Below are positions 53,154 to 60,970 of a DNA stretch of 64,000 bases, in pieces. Made by a program: the position numbers and the translations under genes. The notes under the pieces are model-generated. The model ran no database searches and was not told where the DNA came from. It worked only from the letters and a program-made list of their open reading frames with translations. The number at the start of each line of letters is the position of its first letter. The first letter of the stretch is position 1. The stretch is from Nocardioides gansuensis (GTDB lineage: Bacteria > Actinomycetota > Actinomycetes > Propionibacteriales > Nocardioidaceae), in contig NZ_QDGZ01000003.1 in NCBI RefSeq assembly GCF_003076135.1, forward strand, positions 248,001 through 312,000, written 5' to 3'.

Positions 53154-54566
53154 TCAGTGCTCTCCGTTCCGGTCGGGCGTCTGCTCGTCGGAGCCGTTCT
53201 CGTCGAGGGCGGCGACCTCCTCCAGGGCGGCCAGGTAGCCCGCCCAGTAGGGGGCTTCCACGTCGACGCCCTGCTCGCCGTACCCGTGGCCGGCACCGAT
53301 CCGGTCGATCGGGTCGCGCCAGTCGGGCGGCCTGTCGCAGACCATCCGGCTGGGCACTGGTGGGCACACGGTCCTGGAGACGTGGCAGGACAGCGGCCGG
53401 GTCGGCAGCGCGAAGTCGCAGATCACGATCCGCGAGATCACCTGGTCGCAGATCGGCGTCCGGGTCGGCCGGCACAGCGACGGCTTGGTGACGTGGCAGA
53501 GGCTGATCCTGCTGTCGAGGCAGCTGAGGATCGGCTTGGTCGGCACGGTCACCGGGGAGACGATGAGGTCGACGCCGAGCTCGTCCAGCGCGGAGTGGAT
53601 CGGGTTCGCGAAGGTGGCACTGCCGTCCGTGGCACCGGCGAAGAGCAGCCCGATGACGTTGCGGTTGGCGTCCAGGATCACCGAGCCGGAGTCGCCGCGG
53701 TCGGAGAAGCGGGCGTTGCGGCTCGTGTCCGGAGTGATGCGGATCTGGTGGCGGAAGGTGCGGACCCCGACGTCGCTCCCGTAGTTGATGCTCACCGTCA
53801 GGTCGGTCGAGGCCACGGTGCCGAACGTGTGCTCGGTGGTGCGCCCGCGCTTCTGCACGGTCATCCCGACGGTCGCGGCCGTGTGGCCGGCGACCTGGCC
53901 GACGGTGTGCACGGACGCGGTCCAGGCCCGGCCCGCGTCGACCGAGATGACCGCACCGTCCACGCGCTCCGAGAGCGTCGCCCGGGTCAGGCTGCCGAAC
54001 TGGCCGGCCGGGGACCCGCCGTCGACCAGCGACTGCTGGACCTGCCGGTCGCCCACGCTCCAGGTGTTGTTGACACAGGCCACGTGGAAGTTGGTCAGGG
54101 CCATGGTCTGCCCGCTGGCGCGGTCACGCACCATCGCGCCGAGGGAGCCCACGAACACGTAGTTCCCGGGCGCCGGGGCGTCCGGCGGGGAGAGGAAGAC
54201 GCTGCGCAGGGGGCCGATGGAGATGCCGCCCTGCAGGGTGGGGTACGCCGCGGGGTCGACGTACGGCGCGAAGTCCTCGTCGACCAGACGCTGCGCGGAC
54301 AGCATCTGCAGCTCGATCTCGATCTCCTGGACGTCGGTCTTGACGCCCTGGACCTCCGGCGGCACCCGGTCGGCCTTGGGCACCTTGCTCAACGGCTGCT
54401 TGCTGTCGACGAACACCACGATGGAGAGCTCGCCGGTCTTCTGGCCGCCCGTCTCCTTCTCGTCGATGTCGACGCCGACGACGTTCTTCTTGGCGAGGAG
54501 CTCTTCCTCGATCTGCTCCTTGACCGGCCGGATGGCGGCTCGGGTCTCTGCGTGCGGATCGGTCAT
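53154..54566 (-). CDS. Trypsin-like protease with Cys/Ser/Thr repeat tail
   Basis: A 470-residue protein without signal peptide. The N-terminal 90 residues (RPVKEQIEEELLAKKNVVGV) resemble Nal1-type proteases. The chymotrypsin-fold domain has His161 in ALTNFHVAC, an Asp in RVDGAVISVD, and Ser293 in DRGDSGSVIL. From residue 342 a tail of about 70 residues carries eight Cys (349-410), each with Ser or Thr four to six residues upstream, as in SRISLC, TKPSLC, SRIVIC and TRPLSC. An acidic end follows. AAAGGA before ATG 54566 decides the start. Downstream are kinase, HopA1 and LanC genes. Confidence 0.85.
   Translation of the reverse strand: MTDPHAETRAAIRPVKEQIEEELLAKKNVVGVDIDEKETGGQKTGELSIVVFVDSKQPLSKVPKADRVPPEVQGVKTDVQEIEIELQMLSAQRLVDEDFAPYVDPAAYPTLQGGISIGPLRSVFLSPPDAPAPGNYVFVGSLGAMVRDRASGQTMALTNFHVACVNNTWSVGDRQVQQSLVDGGSPAGQFGSLTRATLSERVDGAVISVDAGRAWTASVHTVGQVAGHTAATVGMTVQKRGRTTEHTFGTVASTDLTVSINYGSDVGVRTFRHQIRITPDTSRNARFSDRGDSGSVILDANRNVIGLLFAGATDGSATFANPIHSALDELGVDLIVSPVTVPTKPILSCLDSRISLCHVTKPSLCRPTRTPICDQVISRIVICDFALPTRPLSCHVSRTVCPPVPSRMVCDRPPDWRDPIDRIGAGHGYGEQGVDVEAPYWAGYLAALEEVAALDENGSDEQTPDRNGEH
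53337..53540 (-). repeat. Eight-fold [S/T][R/K]-x(n)-C repeat region of the protease
   Basis: Codes for the tail with Cys at residues 349, 357, 365, 373, 383, 394, 401 and 410, spaced by 8, 8, 8, 10, 11, 7 and 9. Before each Cys is Ser or Thr followed by Arg or Lys at a distance of four to six. Only one other Cys exists in the protein. This is the pattern of lanthionine rings in a row. Confidence 0.85.
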
Positions 54567-54653
54567 CTCCGGGTTCCTTTCCCTGGTCCCCATGCGGGGC
54601 GATTGAGTGGCTGCTGGGGGTCAGGCAACGGGGAAGAGGGGTGCCCGACGAGC

Positions 54654-54706
54654 CCTGATACGCCCGCGACGCATGCGGAGTGGCGCAGTTCTGTCGACGT
54701 ATCAGG
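54654..54706. promoter_or_regulatory. Symmetrical outward-facing CGTATCAGG elements
   Basis: CCTGATACG at 54654-54662 and CGTATCAGG at 54698-54706 form a perfect inverted repeat with 35 bases between, in the middle of the divergent region. Each would be a -10-like CGTATC for the gene it faces. It could also be a two-part operator. Confidence 0.5.
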
Positions 54707-54748
54707 AACGGATCTGCGCACTCCTCTCCGGTGACGCATGTCCCTCAC

Positions 54749-54781
54749 TACGCTGACCCGTGGACGACCCGTGCCGGGTCG
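54749..54781 (+). promoter_or_regulatory. -10 element and hairpin before the subtilase gene
   Basis: TACGCT at 54749-54754 could start a transcript near 54761. Directly after, CGACCCG at 54765-54771 and CGGGTCG at 54775-54781 form an inverted repeat, an operator or 5' hairpin, ending nine bases before the AGGAG ribosome-binding site. Confidence 0.4.
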
Positions 54782-54803
54782 CGCGGTCGACCAGGAGTTG
54801 CCG

Positions 54804-56387
54804 ATGACCAACACCCCAGGCCCTCGCTCCGACGCTCACCAGGACCCGGCGCACGAGCATGCACCGGCCGTCGGGACGGCGAGCCCGGTCGTACCGGTCG
54901 CCCCCTCCGCGGCCCGGCGGCTGCGCGCGCGGGCGCTCGACCCCGCGACTGCGGTGGGCGCGACCGCGCCGACGGTCTACGTCGGGGACACCCTCCTGCT
55001 CCCCGGCCTGCCGGACCGAACCGCCGCCTCGGCCCTCGATGCGCTCCGCGCGCTCGCCGGGGAGCGCGGGCTCCGCGCGGTCGTGGTCCGGGACGAGGCC
55101 CGGGACCGCGCGCTCGCCGAACAGGGCCTTGCCGAGCGCCTCGACGCCGCCACCGCCACGACCGTGCGCTTCGTCGCAGCCGACGGGGGCGAGCCGCCGG
55201 ACGCACGGCTGCTGCTGGAGGAGGCACGTCGCCGAGACGCGGACAGCTTCCGCGGCGTGGGACTCTCCCACGTCGTGGGCGCTGCCGGCTACCTGCAGGG
55301 CGTCGGCTACCTCCAGGGGGTCGGCTACCTGCAGGGCGTGGGCTATCTCCAGGGGGTCGGCTACCTGCAGGGCGTGGGCTATCTCCAGGGCGTGGGCGGT
55401 GACGGCCGTGCGCCGGTCGTGTGGTCGGCGCCCTCGCCACGCCGCGCCAGCCAGCCGGACGACCCGTGGGGCAACGGCCCCGTGGTCGCCGTCGTCGACA
55501 CCGGCCTGGGCCGGCACCCGTGGTTCGACGAGGGTTGCGTGCGCGACCTGCGCGTCGGTGGCTCGCCGGTCGGACTGCGGTTCGCGCCCGCGGACGACCC
55601 CGAGGCCTCGGGCGTCACGCTCGACCCGGTCAACGGCGTGCTCGACCCGCTCGCGGGGCACGGCACGTTCATCGCCGGGATCATCCGGCAGCGCTGCCCC
55701 GAGGCGACGCTGGTGTCCGTCCCGGTGATGTACGGCGACGGCGCGGCCGACGAGGCCGACCTGGTCGCGGCCCTCGAGGGTCTCCTCGTGCACCACCTCG
55801 TGGCCTCGACCGACGACTCAGTCGGTCGCCCCCTCGACGTCGTCTGCCTCTCGATGGGCTACTACCACGAGTCGCCCGGGGCCGTGGTGGCCGAGGAGGC
55901 ACTGGCCCGGGTGCTGCGCGGCCTGGGGGAGGCCGGGGTGGCCGTGGTGGCCGCGGCCGGCAACGCCGCGGGAGTCGTCGAGTTCTACCCGGCGGCGCTC
56001 GCCGCGGCCCCGAGCAGCGGGGTGCCGCTGGTGAGCGTGGGGGCGACGGTCCCGGGTGCGGCGCTGGTGGCGACCTACTCCAACACCGGCCCGTGGGTGC
56101 GCGCCTACCGTGAGGGCACCCACGTCGTGAGCACCATGCCCATCACCTTCGACGCGTCGGCGCGCTCCGGCCTGGCCACACCCAACGGCACGCTGCCCGC
56201 CCGGGCCACCCCGGACGCCGACGACTACAGCGGCGGCTTCGGCGTCTGGAGCGGTACGTCGTTCGCGGCGCCTGCGCTGGCGGCCCAGATCGCCTGCGCG
56301 GTCGGGGCGGGCACGCCACGCGACCCGGGCAAGCGCGTCGACGTGGTGGCCGAGGCTCTGGCCGCAGTCCTCGAGGAGCCGTCATGA
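54804..56387 (+). CDS. Intracellular subtilase with GYLQGV repeats
   Basis: A 527-residue S8 protease with no signal peptide. Residues 1-160 are a prodomain-like region; 162-197 are six copies of GYLQGV; the catalytic domain follows with Asp232 (VVAVVDTGLG), His286 (LAGHGTFIAGII) and Ser486 (VWSGTSFAAPALA), and the oxyanion Asn in VAAAGNAAG. ATG 54804 is preferred to one at 54738 because of AGGAG before it. It overlaps the sigma gene by four bases. It may be a zymogen whose repeats link prodomain and enzyme. Confidence 0.9.
   Translation: MTNTPGPRSDAHQDPAHEHAPAVGTASPVVPVAPSAARRLRARALDPATAVGATAPTVYVGDTLLLPGLPDRTAASALDALRALAGERGLRAVVVRDEARDRALAEQGLAERLDAATATTVRFVAADGGEPPDARLLLEEARRRDADSFRGVGLSHVVGAAGYLQGVGYLQGVGYLQGVGYLQGVGYLQGVGYLQGVGGDGRAPVVWSAPSPRRASQPDDPWGNGPVVAVVDTGLGRHPWFDEGCVRDLRVGGSPVGLRFAPADDPEASGVTLDPVNGVLDPLAGHGTFIAGIIRQRCPEATLVSVPVMYGDGAADEADLVAALEGLLVHHLVASTDDSVGRPLDVVCLSMGYYHESPGAVVAEEALARVLRGLGEAGVAVVAAAGNAAGVVEFYPAALAAAPSSGVPLVSVGATVPGAALVATYSNTGPWVRAYREGTHVVSTMPITFDASARSGLATPNGTLPARATPDADDYSGGFGVWSGTSFAAPALAAQIACAVGAGTPRDPGKRVDVVAEALAAVLEEPS
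55287..55394 (+). repeat. Six 18-bp repeats coding GYLQGV
   Basis: Six copies of GGCTACCTGCAGGGCGTC-like units in a row (GYLQGV), with third-base changes alternating between copies. The repeat stands between prodomain and catalytic domain of the subtilase. Confidence 0.9.
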
Positions 56388-56983
56388 TGCCGACCGACTC
56401 GCCCGCGAGCGGGCTCGCGGACCGGGCCGCCGCCGAGTTCCGTGCCTACCGCGACGGCGAGGACGGCGCCCTGGGCCGGCTCGTGGAGGCGGCGACGCCA
56501 CTGTTGTGGCACACCGCGCGTGGCCTCGGCCTGGACCAGGCCAGCGCCGAGGACGTCGTCCAGGACACCTGGCTGGCCCTCTACCGCGCCGCCGACCGCA
56601 TCGACAGTCCCCAGGCAGTCCTCCAGTGGCTGCTGACGACCACCCGCCGGAGGGCCCAGGCCGTCGCCTTCCGGGGGCGCCGGGTCACCGTCACGGACGA
56701 CACCGGCGCCGCGGTCGGCGACGGACCCGCGGCGATGCCGGGTCCCGAGGACGTCGTGGTGCACTCCGAGGCCGAACAGGTGCTGTGGCGCCACGTGCAG
56801 GCGCTCTCCGAGCGCTGCCGGTTCCTGCTCCGCGTCGTCGCGCAGGGGGATCGGCCCGACTACAGCGCGATCGCTGTCGCGCTCGGCATGCCGGTCGGCA
56901 GCATCGGCCCGACGCGCGGTCGGTGCCTGGCGAAGCTGCGGGCTGCGCTCGACGCAGACCCGCTGTGGTCGGGGACGAGGTGA
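56384..56983 (+). CDS. ECF-type sigma factor of the CHAT locus
   Basis: A 199-residue ECF sigma factor. Region 2 is LLWHTARGLGLDQASAEDVV, QDTWLALYRAADRIDSPQAV and LQWLLTTTRRRAQAVAFRGR; region 4 is LSERCRFLLRVVAQGDRPDY and SAIAVALGMPVGSIGPTRGR. No zinc anti-sigma factor is adjacent. It overlaps the subtilase gene (ATGA) and may direct transcription of both arms of the locus. Confidence 0.88.
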   Translation: MMPTDSPASGLADRAAAEFRAYRDGEDGALGRLVEAATPLLWHTARGLGLDQASAEDVVQDTWLALYRAADRIDSPQAVLQWLLTTTRRRAQAVAFRGRRVTVTDDTGAAVGDGPAAMPGPEDVVVHSEAEQVLWRHVQALSERCRFLLRVVAQGDRPDYSAIAVALGMPVGSIGPTRGRCLAKLRAALDADPLWSGTR

Positions 56984-56990
56984 GGACGCG

Positions 56991-57485
56991 ATGAGCGAGA
57001 TGGACGAGAACTCCCTGGCAGCGGCTCCGCTGGACGGCGAGGACGCCCGGGTGCTGCGCATGCTGCGCGAGCTCGACGAGGCGCGCGACCCCGTGCCCGC
57101 CGGACTGACCGAGCGGATCGGCTTCGCCCTCACCGTGGCTGCGCTGGAGGCCGAGGTCGCGGAGCTGACCGCCCTCTCGGCCGAGGGCGCGGGTGTCCGA
57201 GGCGAGATGGAGGTGGCCAACACCGTCAGCTTCTCCGGAGCCGACCTCACCGCGATGATCACGATCGAGCCTGCGGACGACGGCTCGCGGCGGGTGTCCG
57301 GGTGGGCCAGCGCCACGCCCGTGGAGGTGCAGCTGCGCTCGGCCACCGGCGTCCAGGACACCACGACGGACGCCGAGGGGCGCTTCGGCTTCGACCACGT
57401 CCGGCCCGGCCTGGTGCACTTGGTGCTGCGCAGGCAGGACATGCCGGGGACACCGCCGCTGATCACGCCGCCCATCGAGATCTAG
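56991..57485 (+). CDS. Small protein with beta-sandwich-like C-terminus
   Basis: A 164-residue protein. The N-terminal 60 residues are helical (RMLRELDEARDPVPAGLTER, LTVAALEAEVAELTALSAEG); the C-terminal part VSGWASATPVEVQLRSA, then TTTDAEGRFGFDHVRPGLVH, resembles carboxypeptidase-regulatory-like beta domains. It stands where an anti-sigma factor would be expected, but there is no zinc motif or membrane helix. It may bind the sigma factor or be a target of the CHAT protease. Confidence 0.65.
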   Translation: MSEMDENSLAAAPLDGEDARVLRMLRELDEARDPVPAGLTERIGFALTVAALEAEVAELTALSAEGAGVRGEMEVANTVSFSGADLTAMITIEPADDGSRRVSGWASATPVEVQLRSATGVQDTTTDAEGRFGFDHVRPGLVHLVLRRQDMPGTPPLITPPIEI

Positions 57486-57493
57486 GAGGGCCG

Positions 57494-59971
57494 ACGCCAC
57501 CGGTCGAGGACGCAGAGCAGCACCTGGTCCGCGCGAAGGAGCACAACTCTCGCGGCGACTGGGGCGCGGCCGAGCGCGCGCTCCGCCGGGGCCTCGCGGC
57601 CCTGGACGGCGGGGCGGACGGTGAGCTGCGGGCCCGGATCCTCGTCACCCGCGCCCTCACCGACGTGCACCTGCACGGCCGCGACCGGGCCGTGGCCACC
57701 CTCGCCGAGGCTCGGCGAGAGGCGGCGGCCTGCGGCTCGGCGTACGCGACCGCGCTGGCGGGCGTGCAGGAGGGCACCGTGTGGATGTCCCTGGGGGACT
57801 GGCCGCGAGGCCTCGCCGCGCTGAGGGCCGTGCAGCACCTCGACCTCCGGCTGCCGCTGGAGCGACTGGCGGTGCTCCTCAACCGCGGGCTCGCCGAGGT
57901 GACCCTGCTCGACCTCGACGCGGGACGTCGCGACCTGCTCGCGGCGCTGCAGCTGTCAGAGGAGCAGGGCTGGCCGGAGATGGTGTTCAAGGCACGCCAC
58001 AACCTGGGCTGCCTCGAGTACTTCGCCGGCAACCTGCCCGCCGCCATCCGGCTGATGCGCGAGGCCGACGACATGGACGTCGAGGTCGACCGGGTGCGCG
58101 CCCGGCACGACCTGGGCCGCGTGCTGCTGGAGGCAGGCCTGGTCGCCCCTGCCGTCCGGCTGCTCGAGGAGGCGGCGCGGACGGCACGTGACCGGCACCA
58201 GCGGCTGGACGAGGCGGAGGTGCTGCTCGACCTGGCCCGCGCGCACCTGCTCGCCGGCCGGCTCGAGCAGGCCTCCGGGTCGGCGGGTGCCGCAGCACGG
58301 GCGTTCGCCGCCCGCAGTGACCGGTCGCGCGCCGAGCAGGCTCGGCTGGTCCGACAGGCGGTGGACCTGTCGCGTGGTGTCCGCACCCGGGTCCTGCCGG
58401 TGGGGGACGAGGCCGCCCGGGACAGCGTCGGCCGGATGGCGCTGCGGCTGCTCGCCGAGGGTCGCCTGGCGCGCGGTGACCTCGCGGCTGCGGAGTCTGC
58501 TCTGGCCGAGCTGCCGCGCCGCGGGCGCGACGGCCTGGCCTCGGAGATGCACGAGCGGTTCCTGCGGGCCTGGCTGGCCGACGCCCGCGGTGACTCGCTG
58601 GCGCGGAGCCGACACCTCCGGGCGGCCGCCGGCAGGCTCGAGCAGCAGCGAGGCCGCACCCAGAGCCTCGAGGTCAGGGCCGGAGTCTCCGTCCACGGCC
58701 GCCGGCTCGCCGAGCTGGACCTCGCCCGCGCCCTCAGGTCCGGGCGGCCGCACGAGCTGTTCGCCAGCGTCGAGCGCTGGCGGGGCGCGGCGCAGCGGGT
58801 CCCGCCGGTGACCCCCGACGACGACCCCGAGGTGGCGGCCCTGGTCTCGGAGCTGCGGCTCGTGCGCCACGGGGCCGACTCCGGACAGTCCGGCGACTCG
58901 GGCCTCGGCATCGCGGACCGGGTGGCCGGGCTCGAGCAGCGCCTGGAGCGGCTGACCTGGGCTCGCCGCGGCGGCACGGTGCGGAGCGACCGGCTGGCCT
59001 CGTACGCCGAGGTGCGGGCCCGGCTGGCCGAGCGCGGCGAGACGCTGGTCGTCTACGTGGCGCACGCCGGCCGCTACCACTGCCTGCTCATGGGCGGGCG
59101 CACCTCCGTCATGCGCGAGCTGCCGGCCGGGGACGTCGACGCCCTCGCCGAGCGGCTGCGGCGCGACCTCAGGGCCCAGGCGCTCGCCGGGAACAGCCCC
59201 CTCGCCCCGATGCTGCGCCGTGCCGTTGCGGCCTCCGCGCGGGAGCTCGACGCCGTGGTGGGCGCGCCCCTGGCCGATCTGCTGGAGGGTCCGGTGGTGG
59301 TCGCGCCGACCCGCCAGCTGGTCTCCGTGCCGTGGCCGATGCTGCCGACGCTCGCCGGGCTGCCGATCACCGTCGTCCCCTCGATCAGCCGGTGGGGCAG
59401 GTGGTCGGCCTCGCCGACCTCGCCGGGTGCCGCCGTCACCGTGCTCGCGGGGCCCGGCATCCCCCAGGCGGGGGCGGAGATCGAGCTGGTCGCGGCCGCG
59501 TGGCGCGAGGTCGGCACCGCGGTGAGGTGTGACGTGCCCGCGAGCAGCGCTGAGGTGGTGGCCGCCTTCGGACGACCGGGTGTGGTCCACGTCGCCGCGC
59601 ACGGCGCCCACGAGGAACAGAGCCCCCTGTTCTCGTCGCTGCGGATGGCCGACGGCCCGGTCTTCGCCCACGAGATCGCCGACGTGCGGGCCGCCCACGC
59701 GGTCCTCTCCGCGTGTGACGTCGGGCAGTCCCACGTGCGGCCCGGCGACGAGCCGCTCGGCCTCACCGCCGCGCTGCTCGCGCTGGGGGTGTCCTCGGTG
59801 GTCGCGGCCGTCGCGCCGCTCCCGGACGCTGCTGCGGCCGAGGCGATGGTGCGCTATCACCGCGGCCTCGCCGCCGGGCAGGGCGCCGCCGCGACGCTCG
59901 CCCAGGTGCGCTCGGCCGTGCCGGAGGCAGCGGTGCTGTCGGTCTACGGCGCCGACTGGTCGCGCGGGTAG
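57494..59971 (+). CDS. TPR-CHAT protease
   Basis: About 825 residues. Residues 1-400 are helical repeats of TPR type (GDWGAAERALRRGLAALDGG, HNLGCLEYFAGNLPAAIRLM). The C-terminal CHAT domain, a caspase-like protease, has VVHVAAHGAHEEQSPLF (His703) and AHAVLSACDVGQSH (Cys741). No ATG, GTG or TTG exists near the N-terminus; ACG at 57494, four bases after GGAGG, is the best candidate, with coupling to the upstream stop at 57483. CHAT proteins cut partner proteins on a signal, for example in the Craspase and gasdermin systems. Confidence 0.85.
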   Translation, partial: TPPVEDAEQHLVRAKEHNSRGDWGAAERALRRGLAALDGGADGELRARILVTRALTDVHLHGRDRAVATLAEARREAAACGSAYATALAGVQEGTVWMSLGDWPRGLAALRAVQHLDLRLPLERLAVLLNRGLAEVTLLDLDAGRRDLLAALQLSEEQGWPEMVFKARHNLGCLEYFAGNLPAAIRLMREADDMDVEVDRVRARHDLGRVLLEAGLVAPAVRLLEEAARTARDRHQRLDEAEVLLDLARAHLLAGRLEQASGSAGAAARAFAARSDRSRAEQARLVRQAVDLSRGVRTRVLPVGDEAARDSVGRMALRLLAEGRLARGDLAAAESALAELPRRGRDGLASEMHERFLRAWLADARGDSLARSRHLRAAAGRLEQQRGRTQSLEVRAGVSVHGRRLAELDLARALRSGRPHELFASVERWRGAAQRVPPVTPDDDPEVAALVSELRLVRHGADSGQSGDSGLGIADRVAGLEQRLERLTWARRGGTVRSDRLASYAEVRARLAERGETLVVYVAHAGRYHCLLMGGRTSVMRELPAGDVDALAERLRRDLRAQALAGNSPLAPMLRRAVAASARELDAVVGAPLADLLEGPVVVAPTRQLVSVPWPMLPTLAGLPITVVPSISRWGRWSASPTSPGAAVTVLAGPGIPQAGAEIELVAAAWREVGTAVRCDVPASSAEVVAAFGRPGVVHVAAHGAHEEQSPLFSSLRMADGPVFAHEIADVRAAHAVLSACDVGQSHVRPGDEPLGLTAALLALGVSSVVAAVAPLPDAAAAEAMVRYHRGLAAGQGAAATLAQVRSAVPEAAVLSVYGADWSRG

Positions 59972-60001
59972 GCGTGCCGGGGCTTCGGTAGCCTGCGCAC
60001 C

Positions 60002-60970
60002 ATGTTCGCCGTCTACGCCGAGTCCTTCTGCTCCGACGACCCGCTGTCCGGCCTGGTGGTCGGCGAGCGCCCCGACCCGGAGGTCCCGGACGGGTGGACG
60101 ACCGTCGAGGTGAAGGCGGCTAGCCTCAACCACCACGACCTGTGGTCGCTTCGCGGCGTGGGGCTCAAGCAGGAGCGGCTCCCGATGATCCTGGGCTGCG
60201 ACGCTGCCGGCCTCGACGAGGACGGCAACGAGGTGGTCGTCCACGCGGTCGTCTCCGACCCGGCCTGGAGCGGCGACGAGACCCTCGACCCGGGCCGCTC
60301 GCTGCTCTCCGAGCGCTTCCAGGGCACCTTCGCCGAGCGGGTGACGGTGCCGAAGGGCAACGTCGTCCCCAAGCCCGCCTCGTTGTCCTTCGAGGAGGCC
60401 GCCTGCCTGCCGACGGCCTGGCTGACGGCGTACCGGATGCTGTTCGTCCGGGGCGCGCTGCGGCCCGGGGACACCGTCCTCGTCCAGGGCGCTGGCGGGG
60501 GAGTGGCCACCGCGCTGATCACCCTGGCGCGCGCGGCCGGCCTGGTCGTCCTCGCGACCAGCCGCGACGAGGCCAAGCGGGCCAAGGCGCTCGAGCTCGG
60601 TGCGCACGAGGTCTACGAGTCCGGCGCGCGGCTCCCGGTCAAGGTCGACGCGGTGATGGAGACGGTCGGCCGGGCGACGTGGTCGCACTCGGTGCGGTCC
60701 CTGCGTCCCGGCGGCAAGATCGTCATCTCGGGAACGACGTCGGGCCCCCAGCTCGACGACGCCGAGCTGCCCCGCATCTTCTTCCTCCAGCTCTCGGTCA
60801 TCGGCTCCACGATGGGCACGCGCGGCGAGCTCGCCTCGCTGCTGAAGCTCCTCGACGCCACCGGAGCGCGCCCGCTCATCGACCGCGTGCTGCCGATGGA
60901 CCAGGCCCGTGAGGGCTTCTCCGCGATGGCGCAGGGGGACGTCTTCGGCAAGATCGTCTTCACCCGATGA
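60002..60970 (+). CDS. Zinc-binding-type MDR alcohol dehydrogenase/quinone reductase-like
   Basis: A 322-residue MDR protein: VEVKAASLNHHDLWSLRGVG and LPMILGCDAAGLDEDGNEV in the catalytic part, then VLVQGAGGGVATALITLARA for NADPH binding. The structural-zinc Cys cluster is missing, as in zinc-free quinone reductases. The substrate is unknown. It overlaps the SDR gene by four bases. Confidence 0.88.
   Translation: MFAVYAESFCSDDPLSGLVVGERPDPEVPDGWTTVEVKAASLNHHDLWSLRGVGLKQERLPMILGCDAAGLDEDGNEVVVHAVVSDPAWSGDETLDPGRSLLSERFQGTFAERVTVPKGNVVPKPASLSFEEAACLPTAWLTAYRMLFVRGALRPGDTVLVQGAGGGVATALITLARAAGLVVLATSRDEAKRAKALELGAHEVYESGARLPVKVDAVMETVGRATWSHSVRSLRPGGKIVISGTTSGPQLDDAELPRIFFLQLSVIGSTMGTRGELASLLKLLDATGARPLIDRVLPMDQAREGFSAMAQGDVFGKIVFTR

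Noticed and set aside
54567..54803. Small lanthipeptide precursor gene in the divergent region
   Set aside because: No short frame with a leader and a Cys/Ser/Thr-rich end and ribosome-binding site is seen on either strand.
57956..60688. Long minus-strand frame opposite CHAT and MDR genes
   Set aside because: His, Arg and Gly-rich antisense sequence; no domain.
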